A stretch of DNA of 64,000 nt from Streptomyces spinosisporus (lineage in GTDB: Bacteria > Actinomycetota > Actinomycetes > Streptomycetales > Streptomycetaceae): the NCBI RefSeq assembly GCF_022698145.1, contig NZ_JALDAX010000010.1:186001-250000 (forward strand), read 5' to 3'. The translations under genes were made by a program, and so were the position numbers. The number at the start of each line of letters is the position of its first letter. The first letter of the stretch is position 1. A model generated the notes under the pieces. The model was not told where the DNA came from. It saw only the letters and a list, made by a program, of their open reading frames with translations, and searched no databases. Of this stretch, positions 43,332 to 52,791 are shown piece by piece.

Positions 43332-44213
43332 TCAGGGAAGTGCCCCAGCGTCCTCCGCGTCGAGCAGTGGCGACAGCAGGTCGCCGTAGTCCTGTACGCG
43401 GGGGGCGAGGTCGGGGGCTCTGAAGGTGAGTTGGTCGGGGGCGCCGCACTCCTCGACCTCGCTCCAGGTCACCGGGGCGGAGACGGTGGGCTCGCTGCGG
43501 GCGCGGAGTGTGTAGGGCGCGGCGGTGGTCTTGCGGGCCGCGTTCTGGCTCCAGTCGACGAACACCTTGCCGGGCCGCAGACTCCGCGTCATCCGGTGCA
43601 GAACCAGCCGGGGCATGGCCCGCTCGGCCTCCACGGCGAGCTCCTTGGCGTACTCACTGACCCGGTCGGACGGGGTCGGCCGTACGGCGGCGAGCAGATG
43701 CAGCCCCTCGGACCCGGAGGTCTTGGCGCAGGCCCGGATGCCGTCGGCGGCGAGCCGCTCCCGCAGCCAGAGCGCGACCTCGCAGCAGTCGACGACGCTC
43801 GCGGGCGCGCCGGGGTCGAGGTCGAAGACGATCCGGTCGGCGACGCCCGGGTCGGCGATGACCCACTGGGGCGTGTGCAGCTCGGTGACGAGATTGGCCG
43901 CCCACATCAGACTCGGCAGGTCCTGCACGAACACCATCCGCGCCGGCCCCTCCACCCGCGGCACCTCGGCGGTCGTGACCCAGTCGGGCGTACCGGGCGG
44001 CACGTTCTTGGTGAAGAAGACCTGACCGTCCGGCCCGTCGGGATACCGCAGGAACGACACGGGACGATCCCGCAGGTGGGGCAGCAGGACCTCGGCGGTG
44101 GTGGCGTAGTAGTGCAGCACCTCGCCCTTGGTGAACCCGGTGGCGGGATAGAGCACCTTCCCCAGGTTGCTGAGGGCGAGACGTCTCCCCTCCACCTCCG
44201 TGATCGGCGTCAT
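43332..44213 (-). CDS. ligD: LigD-type primase-polymerase (NHEJ polymerase domain protein)
   Basis: A 293-residue stand-alone LigD polymerase (PolDom). Catalytic Asp pair is in RIVFDLDPG, with KTSGSEGLHLLAA, WAANLVTELHTPQW and a C-terminal basic segment. It fills gaps and adds ribonucleotides at double-strand breaks together with Ku. There is no fused ligase or phosphoesterase domain, so ligation must come from a separate gene. It is divergent from ku with a 62-bp shared control region. Confidence 0.93.
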   Translation of the reverse strand: MTPITEVEGRRLALSNLGKVLYPATGFTKGEVLHYYATTAEVLLPHLRDRPVSFLRYPDGPDGQVFFTKNVPPGTPDWVTTAEVPRVEGPARMVFVQDLPSLMWAANLVTELHTPQWVIADPGVADRIVFDLDPGAPASVVDCCEVALWLRERLAADGIRACAKTSGSEGLHLLAAVRPTPSDRVSEYAKELAVEAERAMPRLVLHRMTRSLRPGKVFVDWSQNAARKTTAAPYTLRARSEPTVSAPVTWSEVEECGAPDQLTFRAPDLAPRVQDYGDLLSPLLDAEDAGALP

Positions 44214-44275
44214 ACGATGAGAATCTCACGCAAACCGCAAAGGAGCGGAGCAAACCGGGTGAAAGGGTGCTACAC

Positions 44276-45331
44276 GTGCGATCCATATGGAACGGCGCCA
44301 TCTCGTTCGGTCTGGTCAGCATCCCGATCAAGCTGGTGAACGCCACCGAGAGCCACTCGATCTCCTTCCGCCAGATCCATGTGGAGGACGGCGGCCGCAT
44401 CCGCTACCGCAAGGTCTGCGAGCTGGAGGAGAAGGAGGTCAGCGGCGCGGAGATCGGCAAGGCCTACGAGGACGCCGACGGCTCGATGATCCCGATCACG
44501 GACGAGGACCTGTCCCATCTGCCGCTGCCCACGGCCAGGACGATCGAGATCGTGGCCTTCGTCCCGGCGGACCGCATCGACCCGCTCCAGATGGACGCGG
44601 CGTACTACCTCGCGGCGGGCGGGGCCCCGGCGGCCAAGCCGTACACCCTGCTGCGCGAGGCGCTCAAGCGCAGCAACAAGGTGGCCGTCGCGAAGTTCGC
44701 CCTGCGCGGCAAGGAGCGCCTGGGGATGCTGCGGGTGGTCGGAGACGCCATCGCGATGCACGGCCTGCTGTGGCCGGATGAGGTGCGCGCCCCCGAGGGC
44801 GTCGCCCCCGACACGAACGTCACCGTCAACGACAAGGAACTCGACCTCGCGGACGCCCTGATGGACACCCTCGGCGAGATCGACATCGAGGAGCTGCACG
44901 ACGAGTACCGCGAGGCCCTGGAGGAGGTCGTCGCCGCGAAGGCCGCCGGCGAGGCACCCCCGCAGAGCCCCGAACCGGCCCGCGGCGGCAAGGTGCTCGA
45001 CCTCATGGCGGCCCTGGAGAAGAGCGTGAAGGCCGCGAAGGAGTCGAGGGGCGAGGAGGCCGCCGAGGAGGACGGCTCCCAGGAGGACGCCGAGGTCACC
45101 CACCTCCCGGCCCGGAAACGGACGGCCAAGAAGACCGCCGCCAAGAAGTCGACGGGCAAGAAGACCGCTGCCAAGAAGACCACGGCCTCGTCCTCGTCCT
45201 CGGCCAAGAAGACGGCATCGAAGTCGTCGCAGAGCACGAAGAAGACGGCGGCCAAGAAGTCGACGGCGAAGAAGACCACCACCAAGCAGCAACCGGCGAA
45301 GAAGCCGGCGTCACGCAAGCGCTCGGCCTAG
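44276..45331 (+). CDS. ku: Ku DNA end-binding protein
   Basis: A 351-residue bacterial Ku. The core (SIWNGAISFGLVSIPIKLVNA to about residue 250) forms the homodimeric ring that threads onto DNA ends. The last 85 residues are a Lys/Ala/Thr-rich basic tail (TAKKTAAKKSTGKKTAAKK), known in actinobacterial Ku to enhance DNA binding. GTG at 44276 is preferred over GTG at 44267 because AAAGGG lies 8 nt upstream and VRSIWNG is the family start. Its TAG stop overlaps the convergent meaB stop in a shared CTAG. Confidence 0.95.
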   Translation: MRSIWNGAISFGLVSIPIKLVNATESHSISFRQIHVEDGGRIRYRKVCELEEKEVSGAEIGKAYEDADGSMIPITDEDLSHLPLPTARTIEIVAFVPADRIDPLQMDAAYYLAAGGAPAAKPYTLLREALKRSNKVAVAKFALRGKERLGMLRVVGDAIAMHGLLWPDEVRAPEGVAPDTNVTVNDKELDLADALMDTLGEIDIEELHDEYREALEEVVAAKAAGEAPPQSPEPARGGKVLDLMAALEKSVKAAKESRGEEAAEEDGSQEDAEVTHLPARKRTAKKTAAKKSTGKKTAAKKTTASSSSSAKKTASKSSQSTKKTAAKKSTAKKTTTKQQPAKKPASRKRSA

Positions 45332-46350
45332 ATCGCCGCGTCCCCGAACCGCGTGCTCGCGTCCCCGTCCGCCCCGCGGAACGCCTCAAGAATCCGCTCC
45401 GCCGCCAGCGTCGCCGTCAACTCACCCTCCCTGACCTGCTGTTCGAGGGACGGCGCGAGGGCGCGTACGGCGGGATCGTGGTGGAGGCGGTCGAGGAGTT
45501 CGTCGTGGACCATGCCCCAGGTCCAGTCGACCTGCTGGGTGCGGCGCTTCTCCGCGAGACGCCCGGTGGTGTCGAGGAGGGCGCGGTGCTGTTCCAGGCG
45601 CTCCCAGACGGAGTCCAGGCCGGACGACTCGCGGGCGCTGCAGTGCAGGACCGGCGGGGTCCAGAACGCGTCCTTGCCGTGCATCAGCCGCAGCGCGCCC
45701 GCCAACTCCCGTGCGGCGGCGCGGGCGTCGCGTTCGTGCGGTCCGTCCGCCTTGTTGACGGCGATCACGTCGGCCAGCTCCAGGACGCCCTTCTTGATGC
45801 CCTGCAACTGGTCGCCGGTGCGCGCCAGCGTCAACAGCAGGAAGGAGTCGACCATGTTGGCCACCGCGGTCTCCGACTGCCCGACACCGACCGTCTCCAC
45901 GAGGATCACGTCGTAGCCCGCCGCCTCCATGACGACGATCGACTCCCGGGTCGCCTTGGCGACACCCCCCAGCGTCCCCGCCGTGGGGGTGGGGCGGATG
46001 AACGCCGCGGGGTCCACGGCCAGGCGCTCCATGCGCGTCTTGTCGCCGAGGATGGAGCCGCCGGTGCGGGTGGACGAGGGGTCCACGGCCAGCACCGCGA
46101 CCCGGTACCCGAGCCCCGTGAGCATCGTCCCGAACGCGTCGATGAAGGTCGACTTCCCGACGCCCGGCACCCCGCTGACCCCGATCCGCCGCGCCTTCCC
46201 GCTGTGCGGCAGCAGCTCGGTCAGCAACTGCTGCGCCAGCACCCGGTGTTGAGGCCGGGTCGACTCGACGAGCGTGATGGCGCGCGCGACGATCGCCCGC
46301 TTCCCGTCGAGCACGCCCTTCACATACGTGTCGAGTTCGATCGCTGCCAT
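45328..46350 (-). CDS. meaB: Methylmalonyl-CoA mutase-associated GTPase MeaB
   Basis: A 340-residue G3E GTPase. P-loop GVSGVPGVGKST, LAVDPSSTRTGGSILGDKTRM, ETVGVGQSE and NKADG are present. MeaB gates loading of adenosylcobalamin onto methylmalonyl-CoA mutase and protects it. It lies 5 bp downstream of mutB in the same direction, completing a mutA-mutB-meaB operon. Confidence 0.95.
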   Translation of the reverse strand: MAAIELDTYVKGVLDGKRAIVARAITLVESTRPQHRVLAQQLLTELLPHSGKARRIGVSGVPGVGKSTFIDAFGTMLTGLGYRVAVLAVDPSSTRTGGSILGDKTRMERLAVDPAAFIRPTPTAGTLGGVAKATRESIVVMEAAGYDVILVETVGVGQSETAVANMVDSFLLLTLARTGDQLQGIKKGVLELADVIAVNKADGPHERDARAAARELAGALRLMHGKDAFWTPPVLHCSARESSGLDSVWERLEQHRALLDTTGRLAEKRRTQQVDWTWGMVHDELLDRLHHDPAVRALAPSLEQQVREGELTATLAAERILEAFRGADGDASTRFGDAAI

Positions 46351-46355
46351 GGCCG

Positions 46356-48518
46356 CTACAGCTCGTGCCCGAGGCCGGCCGCCAGCCGTCGTACGAGATC
46401 GTGGGCCGCGTCCGGGATCACCGTCCCCGGCGGGAAGACCGCCGCCGCACCCATCTCCAGCAGCGTCGGCACGTCCTGCGGCGGGATCACTCCGCCCACC
46501 ACGATCATGATGTCCTCGCGCCCCTCCTCGGCCAACTGCTCACGCAGCGCAGGTACGAGGGTGAGGTGCCCGGCCGCCAGCGACGACACCCCGACGATGT
46601 GCACGTCCGCCTCGACGGCCTGCCGCGCCACCTCGGCCGGCGTCTGGAACAGCGGGCCGACGTCCACGTCGAAGCCGAGGTCGGCGAACGCGGTCGCGAT
46701 CACCTTCTGGCCCCGGTCGTGGCCGTCCTGGCCCATCTTGGCTACCAGGATGCGCGGACGGCGCCCCTCGGCCTCCTCGAAGTCGGACACGAGCGCGCGG
46801 GTGCGCTCCACGGACGGGGACTCGCCGGCTTCGTTGCGGTACACGCCGGTGATGGTACGGATCTGGCTCGCGTGCCGCCCGTACACCTTCTCCAGGGCGT
46901 CCGAGATCTCGCCCACGGTCGCCTTCGCGCGAGCGGCGTTCACCGCCAGCTCCAGCAGGTTGCCCTCGCCGCCGGCGGCCCGGGTGAGCGCGTCCAGCGC
47001 GTCCTGGCAGGCCCGCTCGTCGCGCTCCGCCCGCAGCCGCCGCAGCTTCTCGATCTGCTGCGCCCGTACGGAGGAGTTGTCGACCTTGAGCACGTCGATC
47101 TGCTCGTCACTGTCGACGCGGTACTTGTTGACGCCGATGACGGGCTGACGCCCGGAGTCGATGCGCGCCTGGGTCCGGGCCGCGGCCTCCTCGATGCGCA
47201 GCTTGGGGATGCCCGCGTCGATCGCCTTGGCCATGCCGCCCGCCTGCTCGACCTCCTGGATGTGCTGCCAGGCCCGCCGGGCGAGGTCGTACGTCAGCTT
47301 CTCGACGTAGGCGCTGCCGCCCCACGGGTCGATGACCCGGGTCGTGCCCGACTCCTGCTGGATCAGCAGCTGCGTGTTGCGCGCGATCCGGGCCGAGAAG
47401 TCGGTGGGCAGCGCGAGCGCCTCGTCGAGCGCGTTGGTGTGCAGCGACTGCGTATGGCCCTGGGTGGCCGCCATCGCCTCCACGCACGTGCGCGTGACGT
47501 TGTTGAACACGTCCTGCGCGGTGAGCGACCAGCCCGAGGTCTGCGAATGGGTGCGCAGGGAAAGGGACTTGGCGTTCTGCGGGTCGAACTGCTTCACCAG
47601 CTTCGCCCACAGCAGCCGCGCCGCCCGCAGCTTGGCGACCTCCATGAAGAAGTTCATGCCGATCGCCCAGAAAAAGCTGAGGCGCGGCGCGAACGCGTCC
47701 ACGTCCAGGCCCGCTTCACGGCCCGCGCGGATGTACTCCACCCCGTCCGCGAGCGTGTACGCCAGCTCCAGATCGGCCGTCGCACCCGCCTCCTGGATGT
47801 GATAGCCGGAGATGGAGATGGAGTTGTAGCGCGGCATCCGCTGCGAGGTGAAGGCGAAGATGTCGGAGATGATCCGCATCGACGGCTTCGGCGGATAGAT
47901 GTAGGTGTTGCGGACCATGAACTCCTTGAGGATGTCGTTCTGGATGGTCCCGGCCAACTTCTCGGGCGCCACGCCCTGTTCCTCGGCCGCCACGATGTAC
48001 AGCGCCAGCACCGGCAGCACGGCACCGTTCATCGTCATCGACACGGTCATCCGGTCCAGCGGAATCCCGTCGAACAACTGCCGCATGTCGTAGATGGAAT
48101 CGATGGCCACGCCCGCCATGCCGACGTCGCCCGTCACCCGCGGGTGGTCGCTGTCGTACCCCCGGTGCGTGGGCAGGTCGAAGGCGACCGACAGGCCCTT
48201 CTGACCGGCCGCCAGATTGCGCCGGTAGAAGGCGTTGGACTCCTCGGCCGTGGAGAAGCCCGCGTACTGACGGATCGTCCAGGGCTGGTTGACGTACATC
48301 GTCGGGTACGGCCCGCGCAGATACGGCGCCATGCCCGGGTACGTCTCCAGGAAGTCCAGGCCCTCCAGGTCACGGCCGGTGTACAGCGGCTTGACCGCGA
48401 TGCCCTCCGGGGTCTCCCAGAAGGTTCCGTCGTTCCCGGCCGCCTTGCGCCAGTCGTCGAGGCCGGCGTCGGTCCTCGGCTCCCCGAGCTCGATCCCGGA
48501 GAAGTCGGGGATTCCCAT
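46356..48518 (-). CDS. mutB: Methylmalonyl-CoA mutase large (catalytic) subunit
   Basis: A 720-residue catalytic subunit: an N-terminal TIM barrel that binds the substrate (YAGFSTAEESNAFYRRNLAAGQ, SISGYHIQEAGA) and a C-terminal cobalamin domain with GQDGHDRGQK, in which His600 is the lower axial ligand. It interconverts methylmalonyl-CoA and succinyl-CoA, feeding polyketide precursors and propionate use. The ATG overlaps the mutA stop by one base (TGATG). Confidence 0.96.
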   Translation of the reverse strand: MGIPDFSGIELGEPRTDAGLDDWRKAAGNDGTFWETPEGIAVKPLYTGRDLEGLDFLETYPGMAPYLRGPYPTMYVNQPWTIRQYAGFSTAEESNAFYRRNLAAGQKGLSVAFDLPTHRGYDSDHPRVTGDVGMAGVAIDSIYDMRQLFDGIPLDRMTVSMTMNGAVLPVLALYIVAAEEQGVAPEKLAGTIQNDILKEFMVRNTYIYPPKPSMRIISDIFAFTSQRMPRYNSISISGYHIQEAGATADLELAYTLADGVEYIRAGREAGLDVDAFAPRLSFFWAIGMNFFMEVAKLRAARLLWAKLVKQFDPQNAKSLSLRTHSQTSGWSLTAQDVFNNVTRTCVEAMAATQGHTQSLHTNALDEALALPTDFSARIARNTQLLIQQESGTTRVIDPWGGSAYVEKLTYDLARRAWQHIQEVEQAGGMAKAIDAGIPKLRIEEAAARTQARIDSGRQPVIGVNKYRVDSDEQIDVLKVDNSSVRAQQIEKLRRLRAERDERACQDALDALTRAAGGEGNLLELAVNAARAKATVGEISDALEKVYGRHASQIRTITGVYRNEAGESPSVERTRALVSDFEEAEGRRPRILVAKMGQDGHDRGQKVIATAFADLGFDVDVGPLFQTPAEVARQAVEADVHIVGVSSLAAGHLTLVPALREQLAEEGREDIMIVVGGVIPPQDVPTLLEMGAAAVFPPGTVIPDAAHDLVRRLAAGLGHEL

Positions 48519-50335
48519 CAGGACACTCCCATGCGGTCGAGGGTGGCGGACAGCACGGCGACGGCGTCACAGCCCGCGAAGACGTAGGCGTCGACACCCG
48601 TGTACTGCCCGGGGCGGCCCGCGAGGAACACGTGCGTGGCGCCCGCCGACCTGAACTCGGCGGCCACGGATTCGGCCTGCTCCTCGTAGAGAGCGTCACT
48701 GGAACACAGACACACCTCGCTGGCGCCGCTCTCGGCGAAGGTGCCCTCCGTGACGGGCTCGATGCCGCCCGCCTGGAACAGGTTCGACGCGAAGGCCAGG
48801 CGCGCGGTGTGCGCGGCGGCCGGACCGAGCGCGGCCAGGAAGACACGGGGCCGGGAGCCGGTCGCGGCCAGATGCGCGTCGGACCGGGCACGCAGGGCCT
48901 CGTACGCCTCGTCCCGCCGGACGCGAGGAAGGCCGCCGGACGGAGGCGCGGGGGCGGGCTCCCGCTCCACGGCCGGCTCGGCGAGATTCGGGAACTCGCT
49001 GACACCGGTGACGGGTTCGCGCCGCTTGGCGAGCTTGGTGGTGCGCGCTTGCCAGGTGTCGGTGAGGGTTCGGCTCAGCTGCCCGGAGCGGAGGGCGGCG
49101 GCCTGACCACCGGCGCGCTCGATCTGCTGGAAGAACTCCCAGCCCGCATGGGCGAGTTCGTCCGTGAGCCGCTCCACGTACCAGGAGCCGCCCGCCGGAT
49201 CGATCACCCGCGCCAGGTGCGACTCCTCGACGAGGATGGTCGAGGTGTTGCGGGCGATACGTCGCGCGAACGCGTCCGGCAGGCCGAGCGCGTGGTCGAA
49301 GGGCAGTACGGTCACGGCGTCGGCGCCGCCGACCCCGGCGGCCAGCGTGGCGATCGTCGTCCGCAGCATGTTCACCCAGGGGTCCCGGCGCGTCATCATC
49401 ACCGGCGAGGTGACGACGTGCTGCACCTGGGCGCCGGGCGCCCCGCACACCTCGGTGACCCGCGCCCACAGCCGGCGCGCGGCGCGCAGCTTGGCGACGG
49501 TCAGGAACTGGTCGGCGGTGGCGGCGTAACGGAACTCCAGCTGGGCGAGGGCCTGTTCGACGGTCAGTTTTCCGGTACCGGCGCCCGCTTCTGTGAGCTC
49601 GCGCAGATAGGCGACTCCGGTGGCGAGCGAGCAGCCGAGCTCCTGGGCGGCGGACCCCCCGGCCTCGTGATAGGGCAACGCGTCGACGGTGAACGCGCGC
49701 AGCCCCGGGTACTGCTCGGCACACAGCCGGGCGAGGGGGACGAGGGACGCGAAGCCGAGCGCGCGACCCGTACGGGCCTCATGCCCGAGCGGATCGGCCC
49801 CGAGATTGCCGCGAACGGCATCGTGGGCGACCCCGCGCTCGTCATGGATCCGCATCAACTCGCGCGCAGCGGCCTCTACTTGCTCTCCGGCATCGAGAAC
49901 GACAGGAGCAAGGTCAAGATAAACACCGTCGAGAGCTCGCCCGAGTTCGGAGACCGGGATGCCGCCCTCGCCGAGGACCAGCCACAGCGAGGTGACGCCG
50001 TTCTCCAGGTCGGCGAGCACGACCCCGTCGGAGGCCGAGGTGTGCCGCTGCCGCAGATCCCAGCCGCCACCGGTGTTGCCCTCGGGGCGCCCGCCGCGGA
50101 CGTACGGGGCGAACCCGGGCAGCCCGGGATCGGGCGCGGCGTCGTGCGCGGTGTAGAGGGGGCGGGTGCGCAGCCCGTCCTCGAGCGCGGTGGACAGGGC
50201 TTCTTCCGCAGCCGACCCCGAGACGTCCTTGCCCGACTTCCGCAGCACACCCTCCACAAGGTGTTGCCACTGTTCACGAGTCGCGTCAGGGAACTCGGCG
50301 GCCAGCGAGAGCCCGTCGTCAGGCAGGACCGTCAT
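48518..50335 (-). CDS. mutA: Methylmalonyl-CoA mutase small subunit
   Basis: A 605-residue non-catalytic partner of MutB. It has the same fold (RQRHTSASDGVVLADLENGVTSLWL; RDPWVNMLRTTIATLAAGVGGADAVTVLPFDHALG), but the cobalamin-ligand DxHxxG motif is lost: the equivalent segment reads ALGPAAAHTAR. It stabilises the heterodimer. It is the promoter-proximal gene of the mutAB-meaB operon. Confidence 0.95.
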   Translation of the reverse strand: MTVLPDDGLSLAAEFPDATREQWQHLVEGVLRKSGKDVSGSAAEEALSTALEDGLRTRPLYTAHDAAPDPGLPGFAPYVRGGRPEGNTGGGWDLRQRHTSASDGVVLADLENGVTSLWLVLGEGGIPVSELGRALDGVYLDLAPVVLDAGEQVEAAARELMRIHDERGVAHDAVRGNLGADPLGHEARTGRALGFASLVPLARLCAEQYPGLRAFTVDALPYHEAGGSAAQELGCSLATGVAYLRELTEAGAGTGKLTVEQALAQLEFRYAATADQFLTVAKLRAARRLWARVTEVCGAPGAQVQHVVTSPVMMTRRDPWVNMLRTTIATLAAGVGGADAVTVLPFDHALGLPDAFARRIARNTSTILVEESHLARVIDPAGGSWYVERLTDELAHAGWEFFQQIERAGGQAAALRSGQLSRTLTDTWQARTTKLAKRREPVTGVSEFPNLAEPAVEREPAPAPPSGGLPRVRRDEAYEALRARSDAHLAATGSRPRVFLAALGPAAAHTARLAFASNLFQAGGIEPVTEGTFAESGASEVCLCSSDALYEEQAESVAAEFRSAGATHVFLAGRPGQYTGVDAYVFAGCDAVAVLSATLDRMGVS

Positions 50336-50550
50336 GCTCGGATGCTAGGCCAGAGGTCCAAAGGAGCAGCAGGGGGAAGGGCTGTGACCTTGTTCTCTTG
50401 GGGGTTGTGATGTGGGTCTCGGGGCTTTCGACCGAGGTAGTTGAGTCTTGCAGTATTACAACTCAATCACCATCTCCATCAATCCATCACATCCGGCGTG
50501 CCCGCACGGATAGTTTCACCCCCCACGTACCGCTAGACCCGGGGGATCCC

Positions 50551-51069
50551 ATGAGCCACTACCCGCCCCAGCCGTCGCCGTGCTCGCCGCCGCCCGGACC
50601 GCCGGCCACCCGCCCCGCACCCAAGTGGGCCCGCAAGCGCTTCGTACTCCCCGCCCTGGTCCTCGCGTTCGCCCTGGGCGCGGCAGGCGCCGGCGCGGAC
50701 AGCGGGAACACGAACACCGACACGACGAAGACGACCGCCGCCGACAAGGCCGAGCCGGCGGCCACAGCCACGGTCACCGCAACAGCCACGGCAACGGAAA
50801 CCGCCAAGCCCGAGCCCGCCCCGACGGTGACGAAAACGGTCAAGGTAAAGGTCACGGTCACGGCTCACGCCGCATCCTCCGGTTCCGGATCGAGCGGCAG
50901 CGGAACCTCCGGCGGCTCGTCATCCAGCGGGGGCTCCACCTCATCAGGGGGCTCCACCTCCGCAGGCAACGGCGCAACAGCCCGATGCAACGACGGCACG
51001 TACTCGTACGCGGCCCACCACCAGGGAGCTTGCTCGCATCATGGGGGTGTGGCGGTCTTCTATCGGTGA
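50551..51069 (+). CDS. DUF3761 protein with membrane anchor and long Ser/Thr/Gly linker
   Basis: A 172-residue protein. A Pro-rich N-terminus precedes one TM or signal-like segment (FVLPALVLAFALGAAGAGA). A low-complexity Thr/Ala/Lys then Ser/Gly linker follows, and a C-terminal DUF3761 module (CNDGTYSYAAHHQGACSHHGGV). The C-terminus should be outside the membrane. ATG at 50551 was chosen because the upstream frame lacks character. A second DUF3761 protein is encoded at about 60 kb. Function unknown. Confidence 0.8.
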   Translation: MSHYPPQPSPCSPPPGPPATRPAPKWARKRFVLPALVLAFALGAAGAGADSGNTNTDTTKTTAADKAEPAATATVTATATATETAKPEPAPTVTKTVKVKVTVTAHAASSGSGSSGSGTSGGSSSSGGSTSSGGSTSAGNGATARCNDGTYSYAAHHQGACSHHGGVAVFYR

Positions 51070-51116
51070 GCGGGCCTTCGGGCAGGCTGAGCAGTGTCCA
51101 CGCGGGGGGGGGAACA

Positions 51117-51479
51117 GTGAGGATCAAGGACCCGGAATACCCGGCAGCGGTCGAACTGGCGGTAGAGATCCTGCAGAAGCGGGCCCGGGAGGGGCAGACC
51201 ATCACGTACGGAGAGCTGAGCGCCGAGCTGAAAAAAGGAGGCTACGACTCCATCCCACCTCACCGCGGGATCATGACGTACCTGCTCAAGGACGTCTGCC
51301 TCCACCGCAACGAAGACGGCCGAGCACCGATGCTCTCGGCAATCGTCGTGAACCAGGCCAGCAGGGAGCCATCCGGCCAGTTCTCCAGCCTCGCCAGAAG
51401 CCTGCCCTTCTCCCATCCGGAGAACTGGAGTTGGCAGGACGAGCAACAGCGGGTGTTCGCTCGGCACCGCGAGGGGTGA
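51117..51479 (+). CDS. Hypothetical protein, small conserved
   Basis: A 120-residue soluble protein starting at GTG 51117 after a G-rich run (GGGGGGGGAA). Its sequence is rich in aligned motifs (ITYGELSAELKKGGYDSIPPHRGIM, LKDVCLHRNEDGRAPMLSAIVVN), typical of a real conserved protein. It has no recognised domain; the YGELS... PPHRG pattern loosely recalls wHTH or methyltransferase-linked proteins, but that is weak. It follows the DUF3761 gene by 47 bp. Confidence 0.6.
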   Translation: MRIKDPEYPAAVELAVEILQKRAREGQTITYGELSAELKKGGYDSIPPHRGIMTYLLKDVCLHRNEDGRAPMLSAIVVNQASREPSGQFSSLARSLPFSHPENWSWQDEQQRVFARHREG

Positions 51480-51504
51480 CGTCGTTACGGCGTAACGACT
51501 GGGG

Positions 51505-51837
51505 TCAGACCTTGATGACGATGGCGCGTGTTCCGCACAGGGCCGCGAGATCTTCGGGGTCCGAGGTGAGCACGGTGACGGGCCCCGGGGCGGCGAGGGC
51601 CGTCGCGCTGAGCACGGAGTCGATGGCGTACTTGTGCCCGCGCAGGCCGGCATCGGTGAGCAGGGCGGCAGCATAGCGCGCGACCGCGTCGGTGACCGGC
51701 TCCACGACGAGACGGGAGAGCGTCCACTCCAGGGCCGGGCGGTTGATGCCAGGGCGGACGGCCTCCACCAGAGTGGCCGACGACGTGATCACACGCAGGT
51801 CATCGGGCCCAGCAAACGGGCTCGGACCCCGACCTCA
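51505..51837 (-). pseudogene. VapC/PIN-domain toxin remnant (N-terminus missing)
   Basis: The minus-strand reading frame encodes a PIN-domain C-terminal half: TSSATLVEAVRPGINRP, RLVVEPVTDAVARYAAAL, HKYAIDSVLSATAL and VTVLTSDPEDLAALCG, matching VapC sequences from the second acidic residue onward. The first 40 residues with the first catalytic Asp are absent, and the frame closes at a TGA about 51838. No VapB antitoxin partner was found. It is best read as a decayed toxin gene, though a short GTG-started protein (51792) could be made. Confidence 0.72.
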
Positions 51838-51956
51838 CCGAAGCTGCGGGCGTGGTTCTCTCGGCACTCGTAGGCCCCTACTGGCGGGTGCGTTGGTTGA
51901 ACGCGAGGGTGCTCATCTCTGAGGTGGCCCTTTCAGGTTGCCCTCTTCGACTGCGT

Positions 51957-52463
51957 CTACTTCTTGCCGACTCGCGCTAGAGAGGCGCTTTGGTAACTGC
52001 CAAGGTCGTTCTTGATGTGGGTGGACATCCCAGGTCCATAGCCAGGGCCGCCGTACACACTCTGCCTGATCTTGTGGGTGAGGTCTCGCGGGACCTCAGC
52101 GCCGGGCTGGGTGATTTCCATGGCCTGGTAGAGGTCGGAGCGCAGCTCGTAGAACTTCGCGTAGACGGGCTGGGAGAAAAAGACGCCACCTTCCAGGTTG
52201 AAGTCCATGAGTTCTTGGGCGTACTGCTCAGCCCATTCGCGGGTCTTGGGCTGACCTGAGAGAGTCCAGTTGGTTTCGTAGCGAATGTGGATCTTCCAAA
52301 GCTTGGGGTAATACTCGATCCGCCTCTTGATGATCTCTTGGAACTGTGTCTGGACTGCTGCGTTGTGGTTGGTCTGCACGGTGGCGCGGACAGTTAAGAG
52401 GGTTCCGACCACGGACACCACTGCCGCTATGAGAGCGACGGCCGCTGGAGAGTTGAGATCCAT
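51957..52463 (-). CDS. Small membrane-anchored protein with coiled helical cytoplasmic domain
   Basis: A 168-residue protein with one N-terminal TM segment (AAVALIAAVVSVVGTLLTV) and a helical, charged body (TQFQEIIKRRIEYYPKLWKIHIRYETNW). An upstream AAGGTG supports ATG at 52463. It resembles other single-TM proteins in this island (60984, 62066, 62834). The composition is AT-richer than the core genes. Function unknown; accessory-element cargo. Confidence 0.6.
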   Translation of the reverse strand: MDLNSPAAVALIAAVVSVVGTLLTVRATVQTNHNAAVQTQFQEIIKRRIEYYPKLWKIHIRYETNWTLSGQPKTREWAEQYAQELMDFNLEGGVFFSQPVYAKFYELRSDLYQAMEITQPGAEVPRDLTHKIRQSVYGGPGYGPGMSTHIKNDLGSYQSASLARVGKK

Positions 52464-52791
52464 GGGCACCTTCTATCTCGGGTGCTGCGCCCTTGCCGCT
52501 GGTTTGGAGGATTCACCTCGTCGATTTCGCCCGCGGGCGAGTCGCGTCGGCTGGTGGCGCTCAGCTCTTGCTCCGGGGGCGGCGAGTGAAGTGGCGTTGC
52601 GGCCACTGCACTTGGTGCCTGCGCCGACCCCTTCTGTTCCCGATCGCTCTGTTGGAGATGATCCACTACCACCGCTGACCCGCTAGGCGCAGGAGCGAGC
52701 GGAGCCATGCGGCTTGTTCTGCCTTCTTGTGGCCGTATCTCGCTTGCTGCTGCCATGGCGGAAACGCCGGCGCGAAAGTACAGGGGGCCTT
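52464..52791. other. Intergenic region without supported gene
   Basis: About 330 bp in which short ORFs exist on both strands (for example 52493-52678 on +), but none shows recognised motifs, a good ribosome site or consistent codon style. I see no clear signals in it. Confidence 0.4.

Noticed and set aside
46365..48587. 740-codon + strand frame across mutB
   Set aside because: A shadow of the GC-rich mutB frame; it has no domain or ribosome site.
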